The notes under the pieces were generated by a model. It had not been told where the DNA came from and did no database searches. It worked only from the letters and a program-made list of their open reading frames with translations. From assembly GCA_016789165.1 (NCBI GenBank), contig JAEURL010000066.1:1-6319 (forward strand): a stretch of 6,319 nucleotides of DNA, given 5' to 3'. How positions within the stretch are numbered: position 1 is the first letter of the stretch; the number at the start of each line of letters is the position of its first letter. Of this stretch, positions 1-4,952 are shown in pieces. A program made the position numbers and the translations under genes. This stretch comes from Anaerolineales bacterium. Lineage in GTDB: Bacteria > Chloroflexota > Anaerolineae > Anaerolineales > UBA6663.

Positions 1-1
1 C

Positions 2-643
2 GCGGCGGAGTACAAGTCGATCGTAGAGCTGATGAATGTGGTGGACGAGTACATTCCGCAGCCGGTGCGGCAGAAGGACAAGCCGTTCCTGATGGCGATC
101 GAGGACGTGTTTTCGATCAAGGGGCGCGGGACGGTGGTGACGGGGCGGATCGACCGGGGGACGGTGAAGGTGGGGGAGCCGCTGGAGATCATCGGGCTGC
201 GGGAAGAGAGCATGAGCACGGTGTGCACGGGGGTGGAGATGTTCCACAAGTTGCTGGACGCGGGGGAGGCCGGCGACAATGTGGGGTTGTTGTTGCGCGG
301 GATAGACCGGGACCAGGTGGAGCGGGGGATGGTGCTGGCGAAGCCGGGGTCGATCAAGCCGCACCAGCGGTTTGAGGCGGAGGTGTACGTGCTGAAGAAG
401 GATGAGGGGGGTCGGCACAAGGCGTTCTTTGGGGGGTATCGGCCGCAGTTTTACATTCGGACGATGGATGTGACGGGGAACATCACGCTGCCGGAGGGGG
501 TGGAGATGGTGATGCCGGGGGACAACGTGAACATGAAAGTGGAACTGATCACGCCGGTGGCGCTGGAGGCGGGCAGCCGCTTCGCCATCCGCGAAGGCGG
601 CCTGACCGTCGGCGCCGGCGTCATCACCAAGGTGCTGGAGTAA
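2..643 (+). CDS. tuf: Elongation factor Tu, C-terminal part (5'-truncated by the window edge)
   Basis: EF-Tu is the cytoplasmic GTPase that delivers aminoacyl-tRNA to the ribosomal A site. The 213 residues visible cover the end of the G domain plus all of domains II and III. The frame is open from position 2, so the gene begins upstream and the ATG at 32 is internal. Domain II shows DKPFLMAIEDVFSIKGRGTVVTGR. Domain III shows DEGGRH, GYRPQFY, ELITPVALEAGSRFAIREGG and the C-terminus VGAGVITKVLE. About half of a usual ~400-residue EF-Tu is missing. The stop lies 4 nt before rpsJ, so the two are almost certainly cotranscribed. Oddity: up to about 520 the codons strongly prefer G in third position (18 of 20 Gly codons are GGG, 10 of 12 Arg codons CGG). 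From 572 to the stop all five Gly codons are GGC and both Arg codons CGC, as in the downstream genes. The residues HKAFF replace the more usual HTPFF in domain III. Confidence 0.97.
   Translation, partial: AAEYKSIVELMNVVDEYIPQPVRQKDKPFLMAIEDVFSIKGRGTVVTGRIDRGTVKVGEPLEIIGLREESMSTVCTGVEMFHKLLDAGEAGDNVGLLLRGIDRDQVERGMVLAKPGSIKPHQRFEAEVYVLKKDEGGRHKAFFGGYRPQFYIRTMDVTGNITLPEGVEMVMPGDNVNMKVELITPVALEAGSRFAIREGGLTVGAGVITKVLE
637..640 (+). promoter_or_regulatory. Ribosome binding site for rpsJ, inside the end of tuf
   Basis: GGAG forms the last codons of tuf and sits 7 nt before the rpsJ ATG at 648. With only 4 nt between the genes there is no room for a separate promoter, so rpsJ translation is probably coupled to termination on tuf. 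Confidence 0.6.
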
Positions 644-647
644 ACCG

Positions 648-956
648 ATGGCCAAGCAGAAGATTCGCATCCGCCTCAAGGCGTACGATCATCGCGTTCT
701 GGACCAATCGGCCAAACGCATCGTGGAAACGGCCGAGCGCACGGGCGCCCGGGTGGTCGGCCCTGTGCCGCTGCCCACGCGCACCGAGAAATTCACGGTC
801 CGGCGCAGCCCGTTCATTGACAAGGACACGCACGAGCACTTTGAGATCCGCACCCACAAACGGCTGATCGACGTGCTGGACCCGGATGCGAAGACCATCG
901 ACCTGCTGACCCGCCTGAATTTGCCGGCCGGCGTCGATATCGAAATTAAGCTATAA
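648..956 (+). CDS. rpsJ: 30S ribosomal protein S10 (NusE)
   Basis: S10 is a 30S head protein and, as NusE, a partner of NusB/NusG in transcription antitermination and transcription–translation coupling. The 102-residue product is of normal family length. Visible signatures are the N-terminal KQKIRIRLKAYDHRVLDQSA strand/helix, the loop PLPTRTEKFTVRRSPFIDKD (about residues 41–60) that threads into the 30S head, and the FEIRTHKRLIDV block (about 65–76). ATG 648 is chosen because it gives the canonical MAKQKIRIRLK start and follows a GGAG motif. It ends with tandem TAA TAA stops (954–959). In enterobacteria rpsJ is first in its operon and preceded by the S10 leader. Here tuf abuts it directly, so that arrangement cannot apply. 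Confidence 0.98.
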   Translation: MAKQKIRIRLKAYDHRVLDQSAKRIVETAERTGARVVGPVPLPTRTEKFTVRRSPFIDKDTHEHFEIRTHKRLIDVLDPDAKTIDLLTRLNLPAGVDIEIKL

Positions 957-963
957 TAACGAG

Positions 964-980
964 CCGCCTCAGTCAGGCGG
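964..980 (+). repeat. Inverted repeat / hairpin H1
   Basis: CCGCCT (964–969) pairs perfectly with AGGCGG (975–980) around the loop CAGTC. A G·U pair (963/981) can extend it. It lies 4 nt after the second rpsJ stop codon and has no T-run behind it. Confidence 0.6.
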
Positions 981-1005
981 TATAGCGTGGGGACGAGCCT
1001 GTTGC

Positions 1006-1037
1006 GTCGCGGCCCGAATAAACCGGAGCGCCGCGAC
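1006..1037 (+). repeat. Inverted repeat / hairpin H2
   Basis: GTCGCGGC (1006–1013) pairs perfectly over 8 bp with GCCGCGAC (1030–1037). Inside it, CCG (1014–1016) can pair with CGG (1024–1026) around the A-rich loop AATAAAC, leaving AGC (1027–1029) as a bulge. This is the longest uninterrupted stem in the spacer. An A-rich loop and asymmetric bulge are typical of protein-binding RNA elements, but that reading is inference. Confidence 0.6.
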
Positions 1038-1060
1038 CACTGGCTGACGCCCGCGCCGTA

Positions 1061-1095
1061 GGGATGATGCTGCCGTCGCCCAGGCAGACAGTCCC
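1061..1095 (+). repeat. Inverted repeat / hairpin H3 (two short stems)
   Basis: CTGCC (1070–1074) pairs with GGCAG (1083–1087) around an 8-nt loop. Below it, GGGAT (1061–1065) can pair with GTCCC (1091–1095) with one U·G pair, separated by an internal loop (1066–1069 against 1088–1090). It is weaker than H2 and could be chance in GC-rich DNA. Confidence 0.4.
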
Positions 1096-1106
1096 CCGAA
1101 CCGTGC

Positions 1107-1133
1107 GGTGACGCAGGTACGTGCTGCGCCACC
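1107..1133 (+). repeat. Inverted repeat / hairpin H4 just upstream of the rplC ribosome binding site
   Basis: GGTGACGCAG (1107–1116) pairs with CTGCGCCACC (1124–1133) in 9 of 10 positions, with one A/C mismatch, around the loop GTACGTG. It ends 6 nt before the Shine-Dalgarno sequence, so it could influence ribosome access. Confidence 0.55.
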
Positions 1134-1139
1134 CAACAC

Positions 1140-1145
1140 AAGGAG
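1140..1145 (+). promoter_or_regulatory. Ribosome binding site that fixes the rplC start
   Basis: AAGGAG lies 7 nt upstream of ATG 1153. This favours that start over an in-frame GTG at 1108, which would add 15 residues unlike any L3. Confidence 0.85.
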
Positions 1146-1152
1146 CCACATC

Positions 1153-1791
1153 ATGAAAGGGCTGATTGGAAAGAAGGTCGGCATGACCCAGCTGATCGCG
1201 TCGAATGGCGTGGTAACGCCAGTGACGTTGATCCAAGCTGGGCCATGCTTTGTTACCCAGGTGCGCACGCCGGAGAAGGACGGCTATTCGGCTGTCCAGC
1301 TCGGCTTTGAGGAGGTCCACCCCAAGCGCCTGACGGGCGGGGAGCTCGGCCACCTCAAGCGCGAGGGCTTGAACCTGCCGCCCCTGCGCCACCTGCATGA
1401 GTTCCGGGTGGACAGCCCGGACGTGAAGGCCGGCGATCAGGTGCAGGTGGACGTGTTCGCCATCGGCGAGCGCGTGGATGTCCTGGGCATCAGCAAAGGC
1501 AAAGGCTTTCAGGGCGGCATCAAACGCCACAACTTCCGGCGCCAGAACAAGACCCACGGCGCCTCGGACCGCACCCGCGCCCCCGGCGCCAGCTCATCCA
1601 ACACCACCCCCGGCCGCCTGCGCAAGGGCAAGCGCATGGCCGGCCATATGGGCATGGACCGCGTCACCCTGGCCAACCTCAAGGTGGCTCTGGTTGACGC
1701 CGAGCGCAATCTGCTCGGCGTGTCCGGCAGCGTCCCCGGTGCCACCGGCGCCATCGTGTACATCAAGCCCTCTCGGAAAGGAGGGAAGTAA
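1153..1791 (+). CDS. rplC: 50S ribosomal protein L3
   Basis: L3 binds 23S rRNA early in 50S assembly and sends a long extension to the peptidyl transferase centre. The 212-residue product starts MKGLIGKKVGMTQ, the canonical L3 N-terminus. It carries the KGKGFQGGIKRHNF block (about 115–128), the THG(A)SDRTRAPG loop (134–145), and KGKRMAGHMG (about 158–167). The C-terminal barrel half ends in the basic tail KPSRKGGK. The loop at 145–153 reads GASSSNTTP. In Escherichia coli the matching segment is GSIGQNQTP, whose Gln is methylated by PrmB. That Gln is Ser here, so the modification site is absent, and the run of three serines looks unusual to me. The last codons contain a purine-rich Shine-Dalgarno-like stretch that may serve rplD. 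Confidence 0.97.
   Translation: MKGLIGKKVGMTQLIASNGVVTPVTLIQAGPCFVTQVRTPEKDGYSAVQLGFEEVHPKRLTGGELGHLKREGLNLPPLRHLHEFRVDSPDVKAGDQVQVDVFAIGERVDVLGISKGKGFQGGIKRHNFRRQNKTHGASDRTRAPGASSSNTTPGRLRKGKRMAGHMGMDRVTLANLKVALVDAERNLLGVSGSVPGATGAIVYIKPSRKGGK
1777..1785 (+). promoter_or_regulatory. Strong Shine-Dalgarno-like sequence far upstream of rplD
   Basis: AAAGGAGGG near the end of rplC is one of the best anti-16S matches in the window. It lies 50 nt from the rplD ATG at 1836, too far for direct use, and there is no other gene start nearby. The hairpin at 1787–1825 fills most of the interval. If folded, it would leave about 11 unpaired nt between this motif and the ATG. Confidence 0.45.
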
Positions 1792-1825
1792 CAGTTAGCG
1801 GGTTTTGCCCCACTCTCCTGTTACT
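1787..1825 (+). repeat. Inverted repeat / hairpin spanning the rplC stop and the rplC–rplD gap
   Basis: AGTAACAG (1787–1794) pairs perfectly over 8 bp with CTGTTACT (1818–1825). Within the loop, GGG (1800–1802) can pair with CCC (1808–1810) around TTTTG. The left arm includes the rplC TAA stop (1789–1791). No T-tract follows, so it does not look like an intrinsic terminator. Confidence 0.6.
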
Positions 1826-1835
1826 GAAGATTGCC

Positions 1836-2456
1836 ATGGAAGTCGAAGTCAAGAACATGCAAGGCCAGACGGTCAGCCGCGTTGAGCTGCCGGCCGCGAT
1901 TTTCGAGGCCCCCGTGCGCGGCGACCTGATGCACCAGGCGTTGGTCCGCCAGCTGGCGAACGCCCGCCAAGGCACCCATTCCACTAAGACCCGCGGTGAG
2001 GTGTCGGGCGGCGGCAAGAAGCCCTGGAAGCAAAAGGGCACCGGCCGGGCGCGCCAAGGGTCCACCCGCGCCCCGCACTGGAAGGGCGGCGGCAAGGCCC
2101 ACACCCCCAAGCCGCGCGATTACGCGCTGCGGATGCCGCGCCAGATGCGGCGCGCCGCGCTGCGTTCGGCGTTGAGCGCCAAAGCGGCCGAGGCGCAGAT
2201 TGTGGTGGTGGATACTCTGGCGCTGGGCCAGCCCAAAACGGCTGAGATGCTCAAGGCGCTGACGGCCCTGGTCGGCGCGGACACGGTGCTGGTGCTGCTG
2301 CCGGAGCGGAATGAGAACGTGGAGAAATCGCTCCGCAACATCGAGCACGCCAAGTACCTGCGCGCCAATTATCTGAACATCCGGGATCTGTTGAGCTTCG
2401 ACCGGGTCGTGCTGCCGCTGGCGTCGCTGGACGTGATCCAGGGCTACCTGGGCTGA
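1836..2456 (+). CDS. rplD: 50S ribosomal protein L4
   Basis: L4 (uL4) nucleates 50S assembly and its long loop lines the peptide exit tunnel. In E. coli free L4 also represses the S10 operon. The product has 206 residues, a normal length. It starts MEVEVKNMQGQTVSRVELP. The tunnel loop with STKTRGEVSGGGKKPWKQKGTGRARQGS spans about 49–76 and continues through APHWKGGGKAHTPKPRDY. After it comes the RRAALRSALSAKA helix and a C-terminal globular part ending YLNIRDLLSFDRVVLPLASLDVIQGYLG. ATG 1836 gives the family-typical N-terminus, although no good Shine-Dalgarno sequence lies directly before it (only GAAGA). The internal ATG at 1857 would delete the first conserved strand. The gap to rplC is 44 nt and to rplW 11 nt. 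Confidence 0.97.
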   Translation: MEVEVKNMQGQTVSRVELPAAIFEAPVRGDLMHQALVRQLANARQGTHSTKTRGEVSGGGKKPWKQKGTGRARQGSTRAPHWKGGGKAHTPKPRDYALRMPRQMRRAALRSALSAKAAEAQIVVVDTLALGQPKTAEMLKALTALVGADTVLVLLPERNENVEKSLRNIEHAKYLRANYLNIRDLLSFDRVVLPLASLDVIQGYLG

Positions 2457-2460
2457 GGAG
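2455..2460 (+). promoter_or_regulatory. Ribosome binding site for rplW
   Basis: GAGGAG overlaps the rplD TGA stop and lies 7 nt before ATG 2468. It belongs to the string TGAGGAGAACG, which recurs before rpsS at 3617–3627. Confidence 0.8.
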
Positions 2461-2467
2461 AACGGCG

Positions 2468-2770
2468 ATGTTGACCGTATATGACGTTCTGCGACGGCCG
2501 GTCGAGACCGAGAAGTCGCGTTATCAGCAGACCAAGCTGCACCAGTACGTGTTCGCGGTGCATCCGCGCGCGACCAAGACCCAGGTCAAAGAAGCTGTGG
2601 AAACGCTGTTTGACGTGGAAGTGATCAAGGTCAATGTGGTGGTCGTCCCGCCCAAGATGGGCCGGCGCGGCCGAACCCGCCGGATCGTCCAGCGCAAGCC
2701 GGAATACAAGAAGGCGATCGTCACGATCCGCGCCGACCAGACCATTGACCTGTTCGAGGGTGTCAAATAA
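2468..2770 (+). CDS. rplW: 50S ribosomal protein L23
   Basis: L23 sits at the mouth of the exit tunnel on 23S rRNA domain III and is the docking site for trigger factor and SRP. The product has 100 residues, normal for bacteria. It shows VLRRPVETEKS near the N-terminus. The Glu of TEK (residue 15) corresponds to the trigger-factor-contacting Glu18 of E. coli. It then shows the VFAVHPRATKTQVKEAVETLFDVEVIKVNV fold (about 28–57), followed by a basic loop, PPKMGRRGRTRRIVQRKPEYKKA (61–83). Its TAA stop shares one base with the rplB ATG (TAATG), suggesting coupled translation. Confidence 0.97.
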   Translation: MLTVYDVLRRPVETEKSRYQQTKLHQYVFAVHPRATKTQVKEAVETLFDVEVIKVNVVVVPPKMGRRGRTRRIVQRKPEYKKAIVTIRADQTIDLFEGVK

Positions 2771-3603
2771 TGGCTGTCAAAATCTACAAGCCAACCTCGC
2801 CGGGCCGTCGCGGGATGACGAGCCCGACCTTCGAGGAAATCACCAAGACCACGCCCGAGCGCCGGCTGACCCGGCCGCTACGCAAGTCCGGAGGCCGCGA
2901 CCATCAGGGCACGGTCAGCATCCGGCATCGCGGCGGGGGCCATAAGCGCCACCTGCGTCTGATCGATTTCAAGCGTGACAAGCTGGACATCCCGGCCAAA
3001 GTGGCGGCGGTGGAGTACGACCCCAACCGCTCGGCGCGCATCGCGCTCTTGCACTATGCGGACGGGGAGAAGCGGTACATCATTGCCCCGCTGGAGCTGA
3101 AGGTCGGCGACACGGTGCGGGCCAGCCGCAAGGAAATCGACATCCGCGCCGGCAACGCTTTGCCGATCGCCAATATCCCGGTGGGCACGCTGATCCACAA
3201 CATCGAGATCCAGCCCGGCAAGGGCGGCCAGATTGCGCGCTCGGCCGGCATGGCGGCCCAGCTGCTGGGCAAAGAGGGCGATTACGCCCAGGTGCGCCTG
3301 CCTTCGGGGGAAGTGCGCCTGATCCGGCAGGAGTGCATGGCCACCATCGGCGTGGTCGGCAACCTGGATCACTCGAATGTCAAGCTGGGCAAGGCGGGGC
3401 GCAAGCGCCACATGGGCGTGCGGCCGACGGTGCGCGGCACGGCGATGAGCCCGCGCGACCACCCGCATGGCGGCGGCGAGGGCCGGCAGCCGGTAGGCAA
3501 GCCGGGTCCGCGCAGCCCGTGGGGCAAGCCGACCCGCGGCTTCAAGACCCGCCGCAATAAGAAGAGCGACCAGTTCATCGTGAAGCGGCGCGGCCAGCGC
3601 TAA
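2770..3603 (+). CDS. rplB: 50S ribosomal protein L2
   Basis: L2 is needed for subunit association and peptidyl transferase centre function. The product has 277 residues, the usual length. Visible blocks are KIYKPTSPGRRGMTSPTFEEIT at the N-terminus, RNxxG-like KSGGRDHQGTVSIRHRGGGHKR (39–60), the OB/SH3-type RNA-binding core with VEYDPNRSARIALLHYADGEKRYI (81–104), and IARSAGMAAQLLGKEG (155–170). The C-terminal segment AMSPRDHPHGGGEGR (225–239) contains His231, matching E. coli His229, which is important for peptidyl transfer. It ends in a basic tail, TRRNKKSDQFIVKRRGQR. GAGGGTG (2756–2762) upstream provides the ribosome binding site, and the start overlaps the rplW stop. No abnormality is visible. 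Confidence 0.98.
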   Translation: MAVKIYKPTSPGRRGMTSPTFEEITKTTPERRLTRPLRKSGGRDHQGTVSIRHRGGGHKRHLRLIDFKRDKLDIPAKVAAVEYDPNRSARIALLHYADGEKRYIIAPLELKVGDTVRASRKEIDIRAGNALPIANIPVGTLIHNIEIQPGKGGQIARSAGMAAQLLGKEGDYAQVRLPSGEVRLIRQECMATIGVVGNLDHSNVKLGKAGRKRHMGVRPTVRGTAMSPRDHPHGGGEGRQPVGKPGPRSPWGKPTRGFKTRRNKKSDQFIVKRRGQR

Positions 3604-3617
3604 GCCGTCACTTGGGT

Positions 3618-3623
3618 GAGGAG
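3618..3623 (+). promoter_or_regulatory. Ribosome binding site for rpsS
   Basis: GAGGAG lies 8 nt upstream of ATG 3632 in a 28-nt spacer after rplB. The string TGAGGAGAACG (3617–3627) is identical to that before rplW, where it overlaps the rplD stop codon. Confidence 0.8.
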
Positions 3624-3631
3624 AACGACGT

Positions 3632-3928
3632 ATGTCGCGTTCATTGAAAAAAGGGCCGTTTGTCGACCCCAAGCTGTTGAAGCGGATTGAGGCCATGAAC
3701 CAGCGCGGCGACAAGAAAGTCGTGCGCACCTGGAGCCGGGCCAGCACGATCTTCCCGCAGATGGTTGGCCATACCATTGCCGTGCATGACGGCCGGCGGC
3801 ATGTGCCGATCTACATTACCGAGAACATGGTCGGGCACAAGCTGGGCGAGTTCGCGCCCACCCGCCTGTTCCGCGGCCACGTCAGCAAGGAAAAGACGAC
3901 GGAGACCGCAGGAGGCGCGAAGGCATGA
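3632..3928 (+). CDS. rpsS: 30S ribosomal protein S19
   Basis: S19 is a 30S head protein that pairs with S13, contacts the A-site finger region of the 50S subunit and lies close to the A and P sites. The product has 98 residues, a few more than the common 92–95. The extra residues are a C-terminal Ala/Gly/Lys/Thr tail (EKTTETAGGAKA). Signatures are SRSLKKGPFVDPKLLKRI at the N-terminus, TWSRASTIFPQMVGHTIAVHDGRRHVPIYIT (about 34–63), and ENMVGHKLGEFAPTRLFRGH (64–83). The stop overlaps the rplV start by 4 nt (ATGA), so translation of the two is likely coupled. Confidence 0.97.
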   Translation: MSRSLKKGPFVDPKLLKRIEAMNQRGDKKVVRTWSRASTIFPQMVGHTIAVHDGRRHVPIYITENMVGHKLGEFAPTRLFRGHVSKEKTTETAGGAKA

Positions 3929-4275
3929 CGGAAGTAAAGTCGCAGGCGCGCTATATCGGCCTCTCAGCGCAGAAGACGCGGCTGGTGGTGGACATGGTCC
4001 GCGGGCGCAACGCCGACGAGGCGCTGAATATGCTTAAGTTCACGCCCAAAACGGCGGCCCGGGCGGTCTATAAGGTCGTGCGCACCGCCATTGCCAACGC
4101 GGAAGAGAACTTCGGCCTCAACCGGACCGACCTGTACATCAAGCAGGCCTACGCCGACGAGGGGCCGACCCGCAAGTGGCGGCGCTTTGGCGCGCGCGGC
4201 CGGTTCAAGCCGTTGCTGCGGCGTTCGGCGCACATCACCGTGATCGTGGCTGAGAAAGAAGGAGCGGCGTCCTAA
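3925..4275 (+). CDS. rplV: 50S ribosomal protein L22
   Basis: L22 binds all 23S rRNA domains, and its β-hairpin lines the narrow part of the exit tunnel opposite L4, where macrolide-resistance changes occur in other bacteria. The product has 116 residues, normal. It shows ARYIGLSAQKTRLVVDMVRGRNADEALNML (8–37), TAARAVYKVVRTAIANAEEN (43–62), and the hairpin DEGPTRKWRRFGARGRFKPLLRRS (78–101), followed by AHITVIV. The GARGRFKPLLRRS tip differs from the proteobacterial GRADRILKRT-type sequence and resembles Chloroflexota versions as I remember them. AGGAGG (3910–3915) lies 9 nt before ATG 3925, inside rpsS. The TAA stop overlaps the rpsC ATG by one base. Confidence 0.97.
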   Translation: MTEVKSQARYIGLSAQKTRLVVDMVRGRNADEALNMLKFTPKTAARAVYKVVRTAIANAEENFGLNRTDLYIKQAYADEGPTRKWRRFGARGRFKPLLRRSAHITVIVAEKEGAAS

Positions 4276-4952
4276 TGGGTCGAAAAGTTCATCCGATCGG
4301 CTTCCGGCTGGGGATCATCAAGGACTGGGAGGCGCGCTGGTACGCGCCCAAGGGCAAGTACGCCCAGCAGCTCCAGCAAGACTTCACCATCCGCAAGCTG
4401 GTCTACAGCCAGGCGCCGAAAGCCGGCATCGCGCGGGTGGATATTGACCGCTCGCCGTCCAGCGTGACGGTAACGATCTGGACCGCCAAGCCGGGCATCC
4501 TGATCGGCCGCAAGGGCGCGCAGGTGAAAGTGCTGCGCCACAGCCTGGAGGCGCTGACCGGCTCCAAGGTCAAGCTGGAGGTCGAGGAGATCACCCAGCC
4601 GGACCTGGAGGCCAAACTGGTGGCCGAGAACATCGCCGACCAGATGGAGCGCCGGATCAGCCACAGCCGCGCCATGAAGCGCGCGGTCACCCAGGCTATG
4701 CGCCAGGGCGCCCAGGGCATCAAGATCATCAGCTCCGGCCGGCTGGGCGGCTCGGAAATGTCCCGCCGGGAGAGCGCCCGCGAGGGGCGTGTTCCGTCGC
4801 AAACCCTGCGCGCGGACATCGATTTCGCCCGCGCCGAGGCGCTGACGACCTTCGGCCGGATCGGCGTCAAGGTCTGGATCTACAAGGGCGAGAAGATGCC
4901 CGAGGCCGTGGAAGTGCCGGAAGTGACCGAAGACGTCTACGTGAGCGAATAA
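4275..4952 (+). CDS. rpsC: 30S ribosomal protein S3
   Basis: S3 forms the mRNA entry channel with S4 and S5 and contributes to ribosomal helicase activity. The product has 225 residues. It begins MGRKVHPIGFRLGII and has a type-2 KH domain with GILIGRKG (74–81; the GxxG loop is GRKG, 78–81). The C-terminal domain reads GIKIISSGRLGGSEMSRRE (148–166), then REGRVPSQTLRADIDFARAEA, and IGVKVWIYKGE. At the positions of the E. coli helicase residues Arg131, Arg132 and Lys135, this protein has Ser131, Arg132 and Lys135. The C-terminus is short and acidic (VEVPEVTEDVYVSE) rather than a basic tail. AAGGAG (4259–4264) is the ribosome binding site. Confidence 0.97.
   Translation: MGRKVHPIGFRLGIIKDWEARWYAPKGKYAQQLQQDFTIRKLVYSQAPKAGIARVDIDRSPSSVTVTIWTAKPGILIGRKGAQVKVLRHSLEALTGSKVKLEVEEITQPDLEAKLVAENIADQMERRISHSRAMKRAVTQAMRQGAQGIKIISSGRLGGSEMSRRESAREGRVPSQTLRADIDFARAEALTTFGRIGVKVWIYKGEKMPEAVEVPEVTEDVYVSE

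Larger units (their letters stand above)
957..1152 (+). promoter_or_regulatory. Long rpsJ–rplC spacer, probable structured mRNA leader
   Basis: This 196-nt stretch has no gene on either strand that I would support. It is by far the longest gap in the window. It can be drawn as four successive, non-overlapping stem-loops (964–980, 1006–1037, 1061–1095, 1107–1133) followed by a good Shine-Dalgarno sequence at 1140–1145. The stems were found by eye, with no energy calculation. None is followed by a U-tract, so an intrinsic terminator is not supported. The best inference is a cis-regulatory RNA controlling rplC and downstream genes, for example an autogenous ribosomal-protein binding site. It could also be a processing site or merely GC-rich spacer. 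Confidence 0.45.

Noticed and set aside
120..180. G-rich stretch in tuf as a G-quadruplex
   Set aside because: The runs of three or more G are separated by loops longer than 7 nt. They are explained by GGG/CGG codon choice.
952..957. Perfect TATAAT (-10-like) overlapping the tandem rpsJ stop codons
   Set aside because: No -35-like hexamer at 16–18 nt upstream (the nearest, TTGCCG at 921–926, is 25 nt away) and no extended -10 TG. The match follows from Leu–stop–stop codons. It remains possible only with start-site data; a start would fall near 964, at the base of hairpin H1.
1108..1152. In-frame GTG upstream start for rplC adding 15 residues
   Set aside because: The extension is unlike L3, lies within hairpin H4, has no ribosome binding site, and ATG 1153 gives the canonical MKGLIGKKVGMTQ with AAGGAG 7 nt upstream.
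1787..1825. Intrinsic terminator after rplC
   Set aside because: The stem is moderate with a large loop and is not followed by a T-run; downstream genes belong to the same operon.
2878..3777. Long minus-strand open frame of 299 codons opposite rplB
   Set aside because: It is antisense to the strongly conserved L2 gene, has low-complexity Ala/Arg/His composition and no recognisable motifs. Such frames are common in GC-rich DNA.
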